From Leptodactylus fallax (lineage: Eukaryota > Chordata > Amphibia > Anura > Leptodactylidae), in the NCBI GenBank assembly GCA_947044405.1, contig CAMRHE010000017.1, positions 10,136,001 through 10,200,000 on the forward strand: a DNA stretch of 64,000 nucleotides, given 5' to 3'. This document shows positions 1-11,939 of the stretch, in pieces. The notes under the pieces were generated by a model that was given only the letters and a program-made list of their open reading frames with translations, did not search any database and was not told the DNA's origin. A program made the translations under genes and the position numbers. Each line of letters opens with the position of its first letter. The first letter of the stretch is position 1.

Positions 1-1464
1 GCTGTGATTTGTATTTGCTGGACAACCCCTTTAAAGTAGTTTCTATGCTATACCCTGGAGCTAAAGAATAATAGCAAAAATACAGCTGAAGGCCTGTTCA
101 CATAAAGCCACTATTGTCTAATGATTATAAACTTACCTTTGTGAATGAGGAAAATGATCAGTGCCAAAAATACACATGATCACTGTTCACACAGCTATTA
201 CAAGACCGGACGTAGATTTTTTTGGCCAGAATACAGGAACTACAGTATGTAGAAATGTTACAAGGATTTACCTCTGATGTAGTTACTGACATTGACCACA
301 AGGTGGAGTCTATCACAATAGAGATTATACCTTAGATCTCTATGATAAGCATGGCCTCCGCTCTCACAACTACGAGACACTTACATTTCAAAGGGTGAAA
401 CCGTATCCTGCCAAATTTGGCCTTAAACACTAGATCTATTTTCCCCCTCTTTGTATTCTGGTGGTCTTTACTTTCGTTCTGCTTTTATAACAGATGTTTT
501 CTAACATTAATTTTTTTGTGTTTTTGTATCATTTTAATCATATAGGGAGACTTTTGTTTTTCATTTAGTTGTTCCAGCTTATAAATAAGCCCCAATAACA
601 GGAAATAGAATTCTGGGGTATCTGGCCATACAAGGTAGAGGAGCCAACTGCGTCACAGATATTCCATGAGGGAGTCTTGAACTGCGGACCCCGCAGCTTA
701 ATCAGCCGTGGAATCCACAGCAAGATCAAGCAGGATGCTTTCCCTTCCCCCCCCCCCCCCCCGAGTCCTGCTGCGATCCCTGCCTCCCATTGAAAACAAT
801 GGGAGGCGGATTCCGGGAGGAATCTGCTCCGGATTCGGGGGCGAAAACCGCTCCCAAATCCACGGCAAATTCCACCGTGTGAACACACCCTTATAAGTGT
901 GGGGCTGTAGGTGTGTAGTACAGCTGATGTCCAGCTCCTGATCCCCTGGCCACAGTAGCGAAGCCCCTGAAATGAGCACAACAAGTATGCTCAACATGAT
1001 GTGCCAAGTGCCCACCACTCAGGACTGGTCACATATCAGCAGCCAGTTAAGCTAGGGCTACAAAGTGATATGTAGTAACACTACATAAGATGGCGATGTC
1101 ATGCTCCTATGTTGCAGCTAATGATAAGAACCAAGTGAAGCATCATAATATTACACTATATAGAGGTTACTCCATTTAGGTTAGGTTCACATCTGCATTG
1201 GAGTCTCCTTAAAATCGGCGGAGAGAAAAGTCCTGCAAGGAGGATTTTTCTCTCCACCACTTTCAGTATAAAACTGGCGAAAAGTGTGTGTAAACCCAGC
1301 GGACCCCATTATAGTCTATGGGGTCTGCAGATTTCCGCAGGTAACTGCTTTTCAAGCGGACGGGGTCTTCATCTTTCAGGTTCCCATGCGGATTCGAATG
1401 ACGGAGACCCGAACGCTAGTGTGAACCTAACGTTACAGCACAATTCTACCTATAGAATATTTAC
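1..1464 (-). other. THOC7 intron 3 (partial), repeat-bearing
   Basis: No exon of either gene was found here. It holds a C14 run at 749-762, a MITE-like hairpin at 770-896 (arms matching TGCCTCCCATTG and CAATGGGAGGC) and a fuller MITE at 1180-1431. The ends of the window fragment near 20-50 show the common frog motif with AACCCCTTTAA. Confidence 0.6.
1180..1431. repeat. MITE with GTTAGGTTCACA inverted ends
   Basis: The left end reads GTTAGGTTCACA and the right end TGTGAACCTAAC, exact inverted complements over 12 bases. The interior carries a hairpin around GGAGAGAAAAGTCCTGC and a phrase CCCCATTATAGTCTATGGGG that recurs at 30210, 30950, 34470 and 40860. It is non-autonomous; no transposase is seen. 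The family name is not assigned. Confidence 0.75.
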
Positions 1465-1592
1465 CAATATCACTGTATATCTTCTCATAGTTCTCCATTT
1501 CTCGGAGGTTCATGTCATGTACCAGGAGGGTTTTACCCATGGAGAAAGAGCACTGAGACAAGCTGCTGAGCATGCGCTGGTACTGGGCGTAT
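1465..1592 (-). CDS. THOC7: THOC7 coding exon 3
   Basis: Acceptor CTTCCACAG ends at 1593 and donor GTAAATATTC begins at 1464. The 128-nt exon encodes YAQYQRMLSSLSQC, then SFSMGKTLLVHDMNLREMEN and YEKIYSDI, ending one base into the next codon. This is the best conserved part of the THOC7 N terminus. The next exon is not found between base 1 and 1464. Confidence 0.95.
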
Positions 1593-4500
1593 CTGTGGAA
1601 GAAAAGGAATAAGTAAGATGAGTAAGACAATATAGCTATAATGTCCTCTGACCCACATCTAGCCTTACAGGACTCCCTATGTTTTAGCACATAAATCTAT
1701 ACAAGCACATAGATGAATGACGGCATAATACAGCACCCATAGATGTCTGCAGCACCTCTGTATGCCCCCAACTTAATATAAAGGTATACAGATATAGTAA
1801 GAATATAACATAAAAAATATCTGCAGCATTCCACTTTAGATGTCTTATTAAGGTACCTGATATCATACAGAGAAGGGACTGCACCATAGACTCTGCTGTG
1901 TGCATGACACCTTAGTGTCAGTGATGTCTGTACTCCTATACAGCGGAATTGCCTTCTATGCAGTTTTCTTGTGTACTTACTGAATGGGTATATTTCCCCT
2001 ATATGTACTGAGCTCCATATAGTTGTGAACTCCCTGCAGCTCCTCAGAGCACATAAGGGGCTGAAAACTGTACGACAACCAACAGAATAACTAGTCGTCT
2101 TCATCTGGCACATAGATGTCTACAGATATCTGATTGCTGCAGCAATGACTCTAGGAATAGGTAATCAAATACACAAGTCCCTGTGCCTGTGTTCACATAT
2201 TGTGGTTTTAAAGGGGTTCATGGGACCATAATATTGATCACCTGTGCTTAAGCTAGATCATCAATATCAGATCGGTGAGGTCCAACACTCAGATCAACAT
2301 CTGCAGCGTTTGGACAAGAGCTGTGGCCTCTTCACTGAGTACCAAGCACAGCGCTGTACATTGTATAGTGGCTGTGCTTGGTACTACAGCACAGCCCAAT
2401 TCATTTGAATGGGACTGAGCTGCAGCATTGCCATATGACCAACGTGTGTGAGTTCACTGGCCCGAGAAGAGCTTACCCAAGCGCCACAAGCTATTTGGCA
2501 GTTGTCCCAGGTGTTGGACTTTACCGATCTAATATTGATGATCTATTCAAAGGATAGGTCATCACTATTATAGTCCTGGAAAACCCCTTTAACACGCAGT
2601 TATTTATTGGATCTGCCACGGTGACTCCTATGTGGGGGAAAACAGAGAGACAACTACTGCAGGTTCCCTACATGATTGTTCATGTAGGTTGTTTCACCAG
2701 GGCATGGGTTACCCCAAAGGTTCTGGTCCTAATGAATGCAAACCGAACCTGACTATGCAATGTTAAATTCAACTATTCTGTAACTAAATATCTGCATTGT
2801 AACATAGGGGCCATTACACTACACCAATACACTATATCAGCTGCATGAGACAGCACTTGTCTCTTACCCATCTTCCTGTGATCCTGAGTTGCACCACTTT
2901 AAAAAACTTTTAACCAGAAGGTTGATTCTTCGATCGTCGCCAGCACCATCGCCATCAATTAAAAGCCGTTTGCGGATAACTTCATCTGCAAAAGAGAACC
3001 GTACAGTGTATACATAAAGAAATGAGCCTTACATGTCACTCTCTGACAGTATAGAACAGGCCAACTTAAAGGGGTAGGTCCACAGTATCAAACAGTGCCA
3101 AACTTAAAGGCATAGGTCCACAAACATACAGGCTAGGGCTATGCGCTAACTTTGGATGTGACTCCTGTCATGCAACCCAACATCATTGTGTCACCCTGCA
3201 ACTCCTCTAATAATGTAAGGGCAACCCAGAGAGTGCTGCCATTGTGACATCTAGTCGCAAAAAGATCAAGTGGTGCTAGATTTATTTAGCAACTAGAAGT
3301 CACAGTCACGGCACCCTCAAGGTTGCGATATGACTCAATTCACTTACATCTGTGACGGAGTCGCGGGCCGACACAGCGATCTTTGGTCACAAAGCCCTAG
3401 CCTTAACATCTATCTATAGGTGATAAATGTCTGATCACTGTGGTCCGACTGTTGGTTCCTCCACCAATGTAAATGGAGTGGTAGTGCCGCTTCATTTACT
3501 TTGCATTTACTTTTATGGGACTGACGGAGATAGTGGAATACAACATCTATCCCATACAGAAGTGAATTGTGTGTTGGTTACGCATGTGCAATACTACTCC
3601 ATTTACACTGAGGACCCCTTATTCTCATGATGTGAAAACCCTTATAAGGCTCTCATGACATGTGAATAAAGCCTTATAATGTCACTTTTGCATCCAGGAC
3701 AACCTCTTTAGTTAAGTATTAGCACCACCACTTGCTGATGGCTCCTGTAACTACCTCCCAATATGTCATCTCTATTGACAGCAGCATGACGTGTGACATC
3801 CTGATCACAGACGGTACTAATATTATGTATTGGACACCTGCTCAAGCTGTCAGGATCACACGGACACACGCCAAAAGTATATTTGTTCGACATATGACAT
3901 GCTCAGCTTCTGACAGCAAAGCGTAATAGGTGTGAGTTTATATGTCCTGTAACCAGGGGCACAGTAAGTGTTGCATTTTGCTCTAGTTTTGCCAAGTCTG
4001 CGATACGGCTGCGTCTGATAGACTACCCAAAATAACTAAAAGTTCTGTATAACCTGAAAATTCATTTGTAATGTCCATGACCAGATGTAGTAGCCCGCAG
4101 GTCTTATACCATTTCTGTCATGGTTTAAGTAATAAAATGGAGGTGACGTATGATGGACACTGTGGGTCAATAGGTTCCAATGAAGTACTGTTGTTATGAC
4201 AACAAATAGCAGTGGGTGCTGTGCTATTTTTCCCCATCAAATTTCCTGCAGTCTGTGACCGAGGCTCTAACACAGATGTGAACATGTGATTAGGATAAGG
4301 ATTTGTTCACATTACATTTAAACCTTTTGTTGGAGGTTTTCTTGTGGAGTATTTGCCATACAGTGAAGTTCGTTACCCATAGACATGTTACAAAAAAACA
4401 AACTAACACCTGTATACCATTCACTATATGTATCCTTTTTTTCGGCGTGATGCCTCTATATAGAGATGTGCAGCAGACTATACTTTCTATACTCATTTGC

Positions 4501-6412
4501 TGAAGGACAGAAAACTCGGTCCATGGATTGGCCTGGTTTACCAGCCCAAATCAGACGCTCAGATGAACTCGTCTAAGTTCAGTTGAGTTGTGTTCAGGGA
4601 GGTAAATCTGATAAACACACACGCCGAGATTCCCAGCCTGAAGTTGGTTGTGTAAAACCGCCAGAAAGGGCGCCCTTTAGGGATCTGTAAACAGACAATG
4701 ACCTCAGTAGTCCAGTGGATCCAAATGAAGCAAGTGACTTATTTTACAGTATAGTAATCCATACAAAATACCACATGTAACATTTTGGTCCTCCCAGACC
4801 TTTGTCAGACAATCCGATTGAGTAGAGTATATGATGAAGCATCATGTTATTGGCTTCCTTACTTTACCTTATACACTACTGCGATCCGATTGTCTGACAA
4901 ATGTTCGGGAGGACCTAAATGTTACATGTTGCATTTTGTATGGATTACTACAGTATACTGTAAAATAAAAGTTGCTTCACTTGGCTCCACTGGACTATTA
5001 TCTGTTTATGATCAGGAGCGAGTTCCTGCTCCAGCACCCATACCTATAGGCGTGCCATATTACCATAATATACTCTAGGTAACTGTGGCCCTATGAATAT
5101 TTTCTGTGCCTACATACGAAATAACCGTGATGTAACAGACCAAGTGTTCTTCCTCTAGATTTGAATACAGATGGATCCCATTCACTGACAGCAAGAAAAT
5201 ATCTTAAGATATTGTGACTATCATCAGGTTTCACAACCGGTTTCTGAAGTAAAATCTGTGGACAAACTGCCCTGGTGAGAATACAATGAATCACATGCAC
5301 ATTACCCTATTATATCATATATATAGCACATTTACAGCAAAATAAGACCCGTACATTGTAATTATATATAATATTACACTATAACGCTAAGTTCACACTA
5401 GCCTTCGGGGATTTCGTCCCCCATTCTGCTTAAATTATGCAAGCAGGACTTTGCTCTCTGCAGATTTCAGGTGGAAACCTGACAGAAACTTGGAATACCC
5501 CATTATAGTCTTTTTAAGCAGATAGGGTTTCCGTTTTTCGGGTCCCCAAGTGGACCCCAAGAATGGAAACCCAAACGCTAGTGTGGACCTAGAGTAATAA
5601 GGGTCACAGATACAATAACAATACTTTACATATAATGAAATATATGTATTACAGTATACCATAGTGTAATAAAGTATAACATACTGTATAAGAGTACATA
5701 CATTGTAACAAAATATTTGTTACAGTATATTATTGTGTTATATATAATGGTCACAAATACAATAAATATACTTAACATACATTGTTATGAAATATGTATG
5801 TATTATAGAAAACTATAGTGTAATATATAAGGCAGATACAATGACAATAGTTCATACATAAATATATATAATGACATTGTATCATAGTATATTATAGTGT
5901 AATATAGTATGATACACTGTATAAGGGTCAATGATACAATGGAATGAAATAGATGTATGTATTATAGTACAATATTATAGAAGGCTCACAGATACAATGA
6001 CAATACTTCACATACATTGTAATGAGATAAATGTATGTATTATTGTGTAATATTATATAGAAGGCTCACAGATACAAAACATCACATCCATTGTATTACT
6101 AAGCATTGATAATAACCTTACTATAACCACCTCACAATAAAACATTATAGGAATTATTATGGATAGGTCTGGCCTATCTCCCACAACGTGCAGTTCCATC
6201 CTCCCACTTATCACAGGGCCGGGAGCCGAGTTTGATCTCTGGCCGAATAGAGTGCGAATATCCCGGCCAAGCGAAAACTCGACCCCGGGGCTTTTCCGGC
6301 CTAGATTATGGCGACCGGTATCTAGTTATTAACCCAGGCAGCCGGGCCTTGTAACGGGGGAGGGGGGCTGGGAGGAGCAGGGCCGCTACTTACCGTCGGT
6401 GACGGCTCCCAT
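1465..6412 (-). CDS. THOC7: THO complex subunit 7 (partial: coding exons 1-3, join of 6412-6394, 2985-2868, 1592-1465)
   Basis: THOC7 is a subunit of the nuclear THO complex, the core of TREX, which couples transcription and splicing to mRNA export. Three coding exons on the minus strand give about 88 residues: a start MGAVTD, a stretch reading DEVIRKRLLIDGDGAG then DDRRINLLVKSF, and a block containing QYQRMLSSLSQC, SFSMGKTLL and DMNLREMENYEKIY. This matches the conserved N terminus of vertebrate THOC7 nearly residue for residue, as recalled. Exon lengths of 19, 118 and 128 nt keep the frame across GT/AG introns. The remaining, largely coiled-coil part must lie left of base 1. The gene starts in a CpG-rich region shared head to head with ATXN7, the same arrangement as in human 3p14. 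No frameshift or stop is seen, so it appears functional. Confidence 0.95.
1593..2867 (-). other. THOC7 intron 2
   Basis: Bounded by the donor of exon 2 and the acceptor of exon 3. No coding signal. It contains the TTAA-flanked element at 2208-2592; otherwise nothing is recognised. Confidence 0.8.
2208..2592. repeat. TTAA-flanked MITE (AGGGGTT ends)
   Basis: A 385-bp element bounded by TTAA on both sides, with left end TTAAAGGGGTT and right end AACCCCTTTAA. TTAA duplications with short inverted ends are typical of piggyBac-related non-autonomous elements. The interior has inverted phrases such as GATCATCAATAT on the left and AATATTGATGATC on the right. Related copies occur at 16685, 29067, 32002, 51117, 51689, 53987 and 59689. 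Confidence 0.75.
2868..2985 (-). CDS. THOC7: THOC7 coding exon 2
   Basis: Acceptor TTTGCAG ends at 2986 and donor GTAAGAG begins at 2867. The 118-nt exon encodes the segment running from DEVIRKRLLIDGDGAG to KWCNSGSQED, followed by two bases of a glycine codon. The acidic, glycine-containing IDGDGAGDD stretch and the KSFLKWCNS helix are hallmarks of THOC7. No stop in frame. Confidence 0.95.
3130..3404. repeat. MITE with AGGCTAGGGCT inverted ends
   Basis: Left end AGGCTAGGGCT and right end AGCCCTAGCCT are inverted complements, about 275 bp apart. No coding capacity. Two short direct copies of CTTAAAGG...TAGGTCCACA sit just left of it at 3066-3122. Confidence 0.65.
4688..5008. repeat. Long foldback (inverted repeat, ~130-bp arms)
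   Basis: The left arm (about 4688-4820) and right arm (about 4882-5008) are near-perfect inverted complements; for example TTTGTCAGACAATCCGATTG on the left pairs with the segment starting at 4882. The spacer of about 60 bases is itself partly self-complementary (AGTAGAGTAT against ATACACTACT), so the whole region can fold as one hairpin. It is most simply a foldback transposon derivative. Confidence 0.8.
5386..5592. repeat. MITE with GCTAGTGTGAAC-type ends
   Basis: Left end GCTAAGTTCACACTAG and right end CTAGTGTGGACCTAG are imperfect inverted complements. The interior phrases GGGGATTTCGTCCCCCATTC and GATAGGGTTTCCG recur at 35697-35823, marking the same family. Confidence 0.65.
5600..6100. 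repeat. Degenerate AT-rich tandem repeat
   Basis: About six diverged units begin with a form of GGTCACAGATACAATGACAA (near 5601, 5748, 5846, 5928, 5985 and 6065) and continue with ACATACATTGTAATGAAATA and GTATGTATTATAGTGTAATA. Unit length varies from roughly 60 to 150 bases, so the array is old or internally deleted. It lies within THOC7 intron 1, just before the promoter CpG region. Confidence 0.6.
6394..6412 (-). CDS. THOC7: THOC7 coding exon 1
   Basis: The ATG is at 6412-6410 on the minus strand and six codons (MGAVTD) plus one base precede the donor GTAAGTAGCG at 6393. The exon is too short to stand out as an open frame. It is identified by the THOC7 N-terminal peptide and by phase agreement with the next exon: the split codon G|AT gives the second aspartate. 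The exon lies in a CpG-rich segment, as expected for a first exon. The 5' UTR would extend right of 6412; no start site can be fixed from sequence alone. Confidence 0.9.
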
Positions 6413-6442
6413 GTCGGCTTCTAGTGAGGTCAGACTCCCACA

Positions 6443-6553
6443 ATGCAGCAGCCGGGGACAAGCATGGAGGCCGCACTCACCGCCCCGCCGCCCCCGCTCT
6501 CTATAGGCTTCCCCGCCCCCAACCCCCGGAGCACAGGCGGCCCCGACCCCCAG
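6443..6553 (+). other. ATXN7: Candidate first ATXN7 exon (5' UTR or short upstream ORF)
   Basis: Human ATXN7 has untranslated exons starting next to THOC7, so a plus-strand first exon is expected here. The segment ends in a near-consensus donor, CAG|GTGAGTG. From an ATG at 6443, with a second in-frame ATG at 6464, the reading frame is open to the donor (37 codons, proline-rich). If spliced directly to the exon at 28273, this frame does not join the ataxin-7 frame, so the ORF would be an upstream ORF. The exon start is unknown; 6443 marks only the ATG. RNA evidence is needed to confirm. Confidence 0.4.
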
Positions 6554-6699
6554 GTGAGTGCCGTATAACCGGGAGAGGAGAGCTGGGGGCCCCGGGGGCC
6601 ACACAGACACCTCTCTCATTACTAGATGTTAATGTTGTGTCTATGTCCTCCGTACACCGAGCACAGGGTGACCAGCAGGAGCCATGGTGTATACATTGC

Positions 6700-7440
6700 T
6701 AGATATGTATATAGGCTGTATTATCTGCCTGCTGGACTGTAATCTATGGGCTGTGATGTGTGTATATACTGTATTATTTATATACTCTGCTCTATGTATA
6801 GCATACTATGTATATTATATACTCCTAGATACATCACTATCATATATGTATACACTATAGGTATACCATACTCTGATATATATACCATGTGTATATAGTG
6901 TCATGTACATATCCACTGTCTACACTACTCACTGTACTTTATACAATATACACATGTTTATATGGCTGTTATATATTATATACACGTGTATGCCATATAC
7001 TATGTATGCTCTGAATACGGTATATAATGTAAGCATATTCTATATGCAATATATACACGTCTCTTTGTACATGTCAGTAATGTATATAGCTGGATCTATA
7101 TAATATACAGATTATATATGGTACATATATATATATCTATACATTGCCTGCATTGTGCTATATATAATATACAGATTATATATGTGTTATACAATAGATA
7201 CACACCATATATATGCACAACCTACACTGCATATGTACTGTGCTCTATGTAGTATAGGTTTTAGTCTCCATACAATATATATACACGTGCACACTATTGT
7301 GTATACATGCATACGTATACACACACATAACATTTACACATCTATGTGACTCTCATAGATGTAGCTATAAGTACCCATAGAGTATTTGTACTTTATGCTA
7401 AAATGTATACACATGATATATCTTTATGTTTCTATAAATA
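6700..7440. repeat. TA/TG-rich low-complexity block
   Basis: Dense runs of TATATA, GTATAC and ATACACATG-type words without a clean period, for example around 6820-6900 and 7100-7200. The composition resembles the satellite at 17480-27825, but no unit can be aligned confidently. Apparent short open frames rich in Tyr, Ile and His are products of this composition. Confidence 0.6.
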
Positions 7441-8721
7441 TCAGAAATAAATACGCCTTCCCATGGTCATCTTGAGGCTCCATGCCACAATTGGGGATAA
7501 AAGTACGGACTCAATAATTTCTGTGACCCCATACACAGGTCTGTAGTTTTTACAGCTGTATGTCCGGGCCGTAGACCACACATTATATAGCCTGTCCTTT
7601 TTTGTCTGCATTTGTGGCACAGACAAGTGTAGGGGATCAAACAAGACTTATTTCGGATCTGTGATTGCAGATGACCTACTGATAAATGTGGACATGTTTT
7701 TTGCGGATCAGTATTTGCAGATGGTATAAACCACTATGGTCGTGTGCATGTAGATTTAGGCTGGGGGATCCCTGTGCAGTACCTTGTATTGTTACCCCTA
7801 CATTTTATCATGTACCATATAATACCCTAAGGCTAGCTGCACATGGGTCCATGTATTGGCCATATTTCCATGGCTTCTCCCCCCGAGGAGATCCTGACTT
7901 AGTTCTTTATGATGATGTGAGTCACTGTAACCATGATGGGGCCGTAGTCGCGGGATGAGGCAGAGACTCACAGCATCATAGATAAAGAGTTCGGGTCTCC
8001 GACCAGAGTGCAGTCTGGGAAATATAGACAATATATGCAGCGTATTTTACATTGTAAGGCTACATGCACACTTAAAAGTGTGTGCTGTGCATTTCTTGCA
8101 CCAAAATCCACACTAAAATCTGCTTGCAGATTTTTCTTGGATCTGTCATGGGTTTTTTTGCTACTTTGACCAATCCGCACAAAGAATTGACATGCTGCAG
8201 ATTTTAAAATCCACACTATAGGCCATTTTATACATAGAAAAAAAATCTGTATTGTGTGTAAAAGATGAAGAAAATCTCATTGAAAGCTACTGCATTACTC
8301 TGCGGATTTTCCACATGCCAATCCATGCATAATCTGGAACATGTGAATGTACCCTAAATACCCCTGTGCAGCATAAATTGCCATGCTTTGGGTTTTATAG
8401 CCGGAAGTGCAAGGCGCTTTACACTGCAAATGTAAATCAACGCAGGCTAGCTGGCAAACATCTTCCATCCACAAGATAAGGGATAAGTGTTTGATCCATG
8501 GGGGTACGACTCTGGGATTCCTAGAGTCCCTTGTGTTAATGGAGAGGACTATGTGACCACTGCTCAAACTGGCAGAGCGCTAAACTTAGCAATCTCCAAA
8601 GTCTAGAGATGAATGAGAACTACCACTCCATTATTACAGGGTACTCGGGAACACAATTATTGCTGAGGGTCCCAGCAGTGACTCCACCAGTGAGGAGGCA
8701 CTGGGGCACTTTCTCAGTTTA

Positions 8722-9025
8722 AGGCTAGGTTTACACGGAGGAATATGCCATGGATTTAGAATTCCGCCCCCAAATCTGTGGCAGATTCTGTCCCAAATCT
8801 GCCTCCCATTGCTTTCAATGGGAGGAACACATCACAACAGGACGCAAAAAAAAAAAAATCAGGGCCTTGTTCGAGCTTGCTGCAGATTTCGCGGCTCAGG
8901 AGTCCCTGCCAATTAGGGCCTAATCAGCATAGAAAAACCGCAATGGAAGGCAATCCCTCGGCCGACTACGGCGGCGGAAAGTGAAGAAGAATTTCTCTTC
9001 ATTTTCTGCCGTGTGAACCTAGCCT
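8722..9025. repeat. MITE with AGGCTAGGTT ends
   Basis: Left end AGGCTAGGTTTACACGG and right end CCGTGTGAACCTAGCCT are inverted complements with one mismatch. An internal hairpin reads CTCCCATTGCTTTCAATGGGAG. The hairpin phrase is shared with 770-896. Confidence 0.75.
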
Positions 9026-11507
9026 GAGGCATGGAGTAAAATTGCAAGACAACTGCAGTGCAACCTTATTGTTTCCTTGTGAGTGGCCCAATTGTGGGCA
9101 AACTTGTGACCAGTGCAAAAACTCCAACCGGGTTGGACATTTTCCATTGGATTGCTCCCTTTCCCCTCTCACCGCATACATACTAGTAAAGCCGTATTCA
9201 CACGTAACACTTTCTATGACTAGCCCCATAGACTTTGAAAAGGGTCAGGTGACGGCCATTTTGCATGTTTATGTAAATAAGGTCTAAATTTGGACCTTGG
9301 TTTTTCCTTGTTCAGGTCTGTGATGAAAAATGCTGCACAAGTGCCAAGAATAGGGCACAAAAATGCAGCAGGGTGTGAATAGGACGTCACAACCGTATCT
9401 GCGTCTGTGATAACTGCAGTAAAACACCACATTGGTGGAACGCAGAAATAATACTGTGTGTGAACCTGCCCTAATAACAGAAAGTCAGCAACCACTTGTC
9501 TTTGCCAGGGATACTGTTTCTCCTTCTATAAACTGTTTGTATATCTGGGGACAGGGCTGTGTAGCGATTTGATCATTGGGGATCGCTCTTTCTTGCAGTT
9601 TGTTTTCCCCGCACTGAGGCGTCAGTATGACATTGCTGTTTTTCCCAGTAGACCAGACGTTCATCTCCAAAAACTGACTCGGGGAATTCTGCTTCCTTGT
9701 GGAATGCTGCTCATTGCAGCAGTGAGGCCCCAGGACTTGTCAGGGCTCCCTCAGGAAGGATTAGGCCTACACACGGAATACAAGCCCAAAGCCTAAGTAG
9801 ATTTGTATATAGTACAAACGGTGGAATTCCTGTAATCTAGCATCTGATAATCCAGAAAGTGTGACATTCAGCACAGGACGGTAATATATTGAGGAAGTAG
9901 AAGTGAAAGAACTTCCCCCGATGTGACATTACTACATTTTGTGTACTTTCCTACTCTGATATTAGGAGCTTTTTCTACAACAGTCTCAGAATCCAGAATG
10001 TTGAATAATCATTAATAATCCAAATTATATATAGAGAAGCGGATCAGTCCCCTGACATGGCTGTGTAGAGAAGTGGCTGTGAAAAATGGATGAAAAGGTG
10101 CGCCCTATATAAAGCTATCTATGCCAGAAAACTGGAGGAGATGGGTTAGTTAATTCCTCCCAATGAGCTCAATACACATATTAGGGAATGCCATGTATAG
10201 CAGTAACCTCATATGCTTTTATTATGTGTTATGTCCCCCTACTTTATTATAGGATTGCCATTATAGCAATGACATGTAACGCTACTGTTTCCATTTCCCA
10301 TTGTGGCACATGAATATTTTGGGACCCCTTCTATTAGCCGAAGAGATGCTGATAGGTGCTGTGATGGAGCCAGCCTGTCCATGCATTATATGGTTGGCTG
10401 TCCATATGAATACTATATTTTATGGCTGACTGCAGCTTCCTGTGGTGATAACAGGCGATCTCCAGGGGTTTCTGAAGTCGGTGCCAGGGTGATCCGCTGG
10501 TATCTAGAATTCCCCAATGTACCAGTGCATATTCACTAAAGCTGAAAATTTCTTCCATTGTTTCTGCCTCGTCCTTCTCACCTCTTTGTAATAACTTCTT
10601 TTTCTGTGATGTATTCAGTAACATGATACATCGTAGCAAAATCTTGTAACCAAACGTGTCCTCAGTCCGCTATAGAACAATATCACTTCTGTACCGTAAC
10701 ATAGTATTATCTCTGTGTACTTCGTACGGTTATCCTCCAGGACAGTGTGCTCTATATGGCGATTTCATTGGACCCCCAGACAAAATGATCCCCGTCCATC
10801 ACTACAGACCATGTGTATATCCGTTTTTAATTGCATTTGTTTCTATCACTGTACATACAGGACAGATCGTCCATACGAGGTTACTTATGAATCATCCCAT
10901 AAGAAATAGACCCTAGCGGTAAGTGACTGGTTCCAAAGTCACCTCCAAATAGGGTTGTCATCTTCTGTGCCTCTTATTGTGTCAGAGTCTGGTCCCATCG
11001 GAGGACCGTCTGAGACTCTTCTGGGACAATCCGACCTTGAATATGTCTTATTCTCAAAGAAACAGCGTAAGACTGGCTTTAGGCATTTTTTTTTTTGCAA
11101 AATAACCTTGTTTATGACGGCATTTTGGCCATCCTGTTTTGCCAGTAAACAAAGCCACCTCCACATGTCACGATGTCACGTGCAAGTCAATTTTGTTTTT
11201 TTCCCAGTTTCATTGTGTTTTTGGTGCTTTTTGCAAATCTGGTTATGGAGGGTTTTTCTTTTATTTTCCTGTACACTTGTCATATTTTACAAGGGCTGTA
11301 GAACTCCTACAAAAAGACTACGGGGGAATTTACTAGTGCTGCTATGTCGTAAAAAGTGGTGCATCTTAGGCAAACTAAGATGCACCATAACGCCAGTTTT
11401 TTGTCCTGTTCTCCACTTTTCAAGGAATCTAGGTAAGGTAAGACGGGAACTCCTCTGCCCATTAGATTTACTATACCTCACACCAGAAAACTGGCATGAG
11501 TTAAACC

Positions 11508-11582
11508 TTAAAGGGGTTGTCCAAAATCAAGAGTCTGCTGGATCTGGTAAGTAAATCTAAACTCTGTGGACAATCCCTTTAA
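11508..11582. repeat. Very short TTAA-flanked MITE (75 bp)
   Basis: Left end TTAAAGGGGTTGTCCA and right end TGGACAATCCCTTTAA are inverted complements with one mismatch, separated by about 43 bases. It is the smallest member of the TTAA family in this window and shows that little interior sequence is kept. Confidence 0.75.
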
Positions 11583-11939
11583 ATATATATTTGGTGTAGA
11601 TTTCAGTCCTGGCCACAGGACCTCCCGTGGTGTGCTAGAATTAACAGGCCCGAGCCTCTTAGTAATTCTGGCTTATCTTATGCCAGGGAGGAAATGGGTT
11701 AAGACTGGTATAGGGAATTCAGCCTTAATAAATTCCTAAATATATCTAGGGCCAGACTGAAAGAGGTTCGGCCAATCTGAGCAGAAAAAAAGTGATTGTA
11801 TTTACCTGCTCGACGCGACTTCATTTCTTTGGGAAGGATGTCCTGTGTGACCCCTCAGTGTCTGGTTTCTCTGTACGATGATGGTAATAGTCGGGTTTTC
11901 TATGTATTATTAGACTCTTCTTTCTTTTCCACTCCGCAG

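Larger units (their letters stand above)
2986..6393 (-). other. THOC7 intron 1
   Basis: A 3.4-kb intron with no exon on either strand. It contains a MITE at 3130-3404, a long foldback at 4688-5008, a MITE at 5386-5592 and an AT-rich degenerate tandem repeat at 5600-6100. The last 200 bases near exon 1 become GC-rich and belong to the promoter region. Confidence 0.8.
6180..6610. promoter_or_regulatory. CpG-rich bidirectional promoter region of THOC7 and ATXN7
   Basis: GC and CpG content rise sharply here against AT-rich flanks on both sides. The THOC7 start codon lies inside on the minus strand, and a candidate plus-strand exon with a strong donor (CAG|GTGAGTG at 6553/6554) starts in the same segment. 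Head-to-head THOC7/ATXN7 transcription from one CpG island is known in mammals. No TATA box is evident. The boundaries are judged by eye. Confidence 0.7.
7441..11939. other. ATXN7 5' region, intron sequence with MITEs
   Basis: No conserved coding exon is seen. Repeats recognised are MITE-like copies at about 8055-8357 (ends AAGGCTACATGCACAC and GTGAATGTACCCT), 8722-9025, about 9190-9475, and a 75-bp TTAA element at 11508-11582. The remainder (for example 9800-11000) holds nothing I recognise. Confidence 0.6.

Noticed and set aside
1..1464. Search for THOC7 exon 4
   Set aside because: No peptide of the expected next THOC7 segment was found on the minus strand, so the exon is assumed to lie outside the window.
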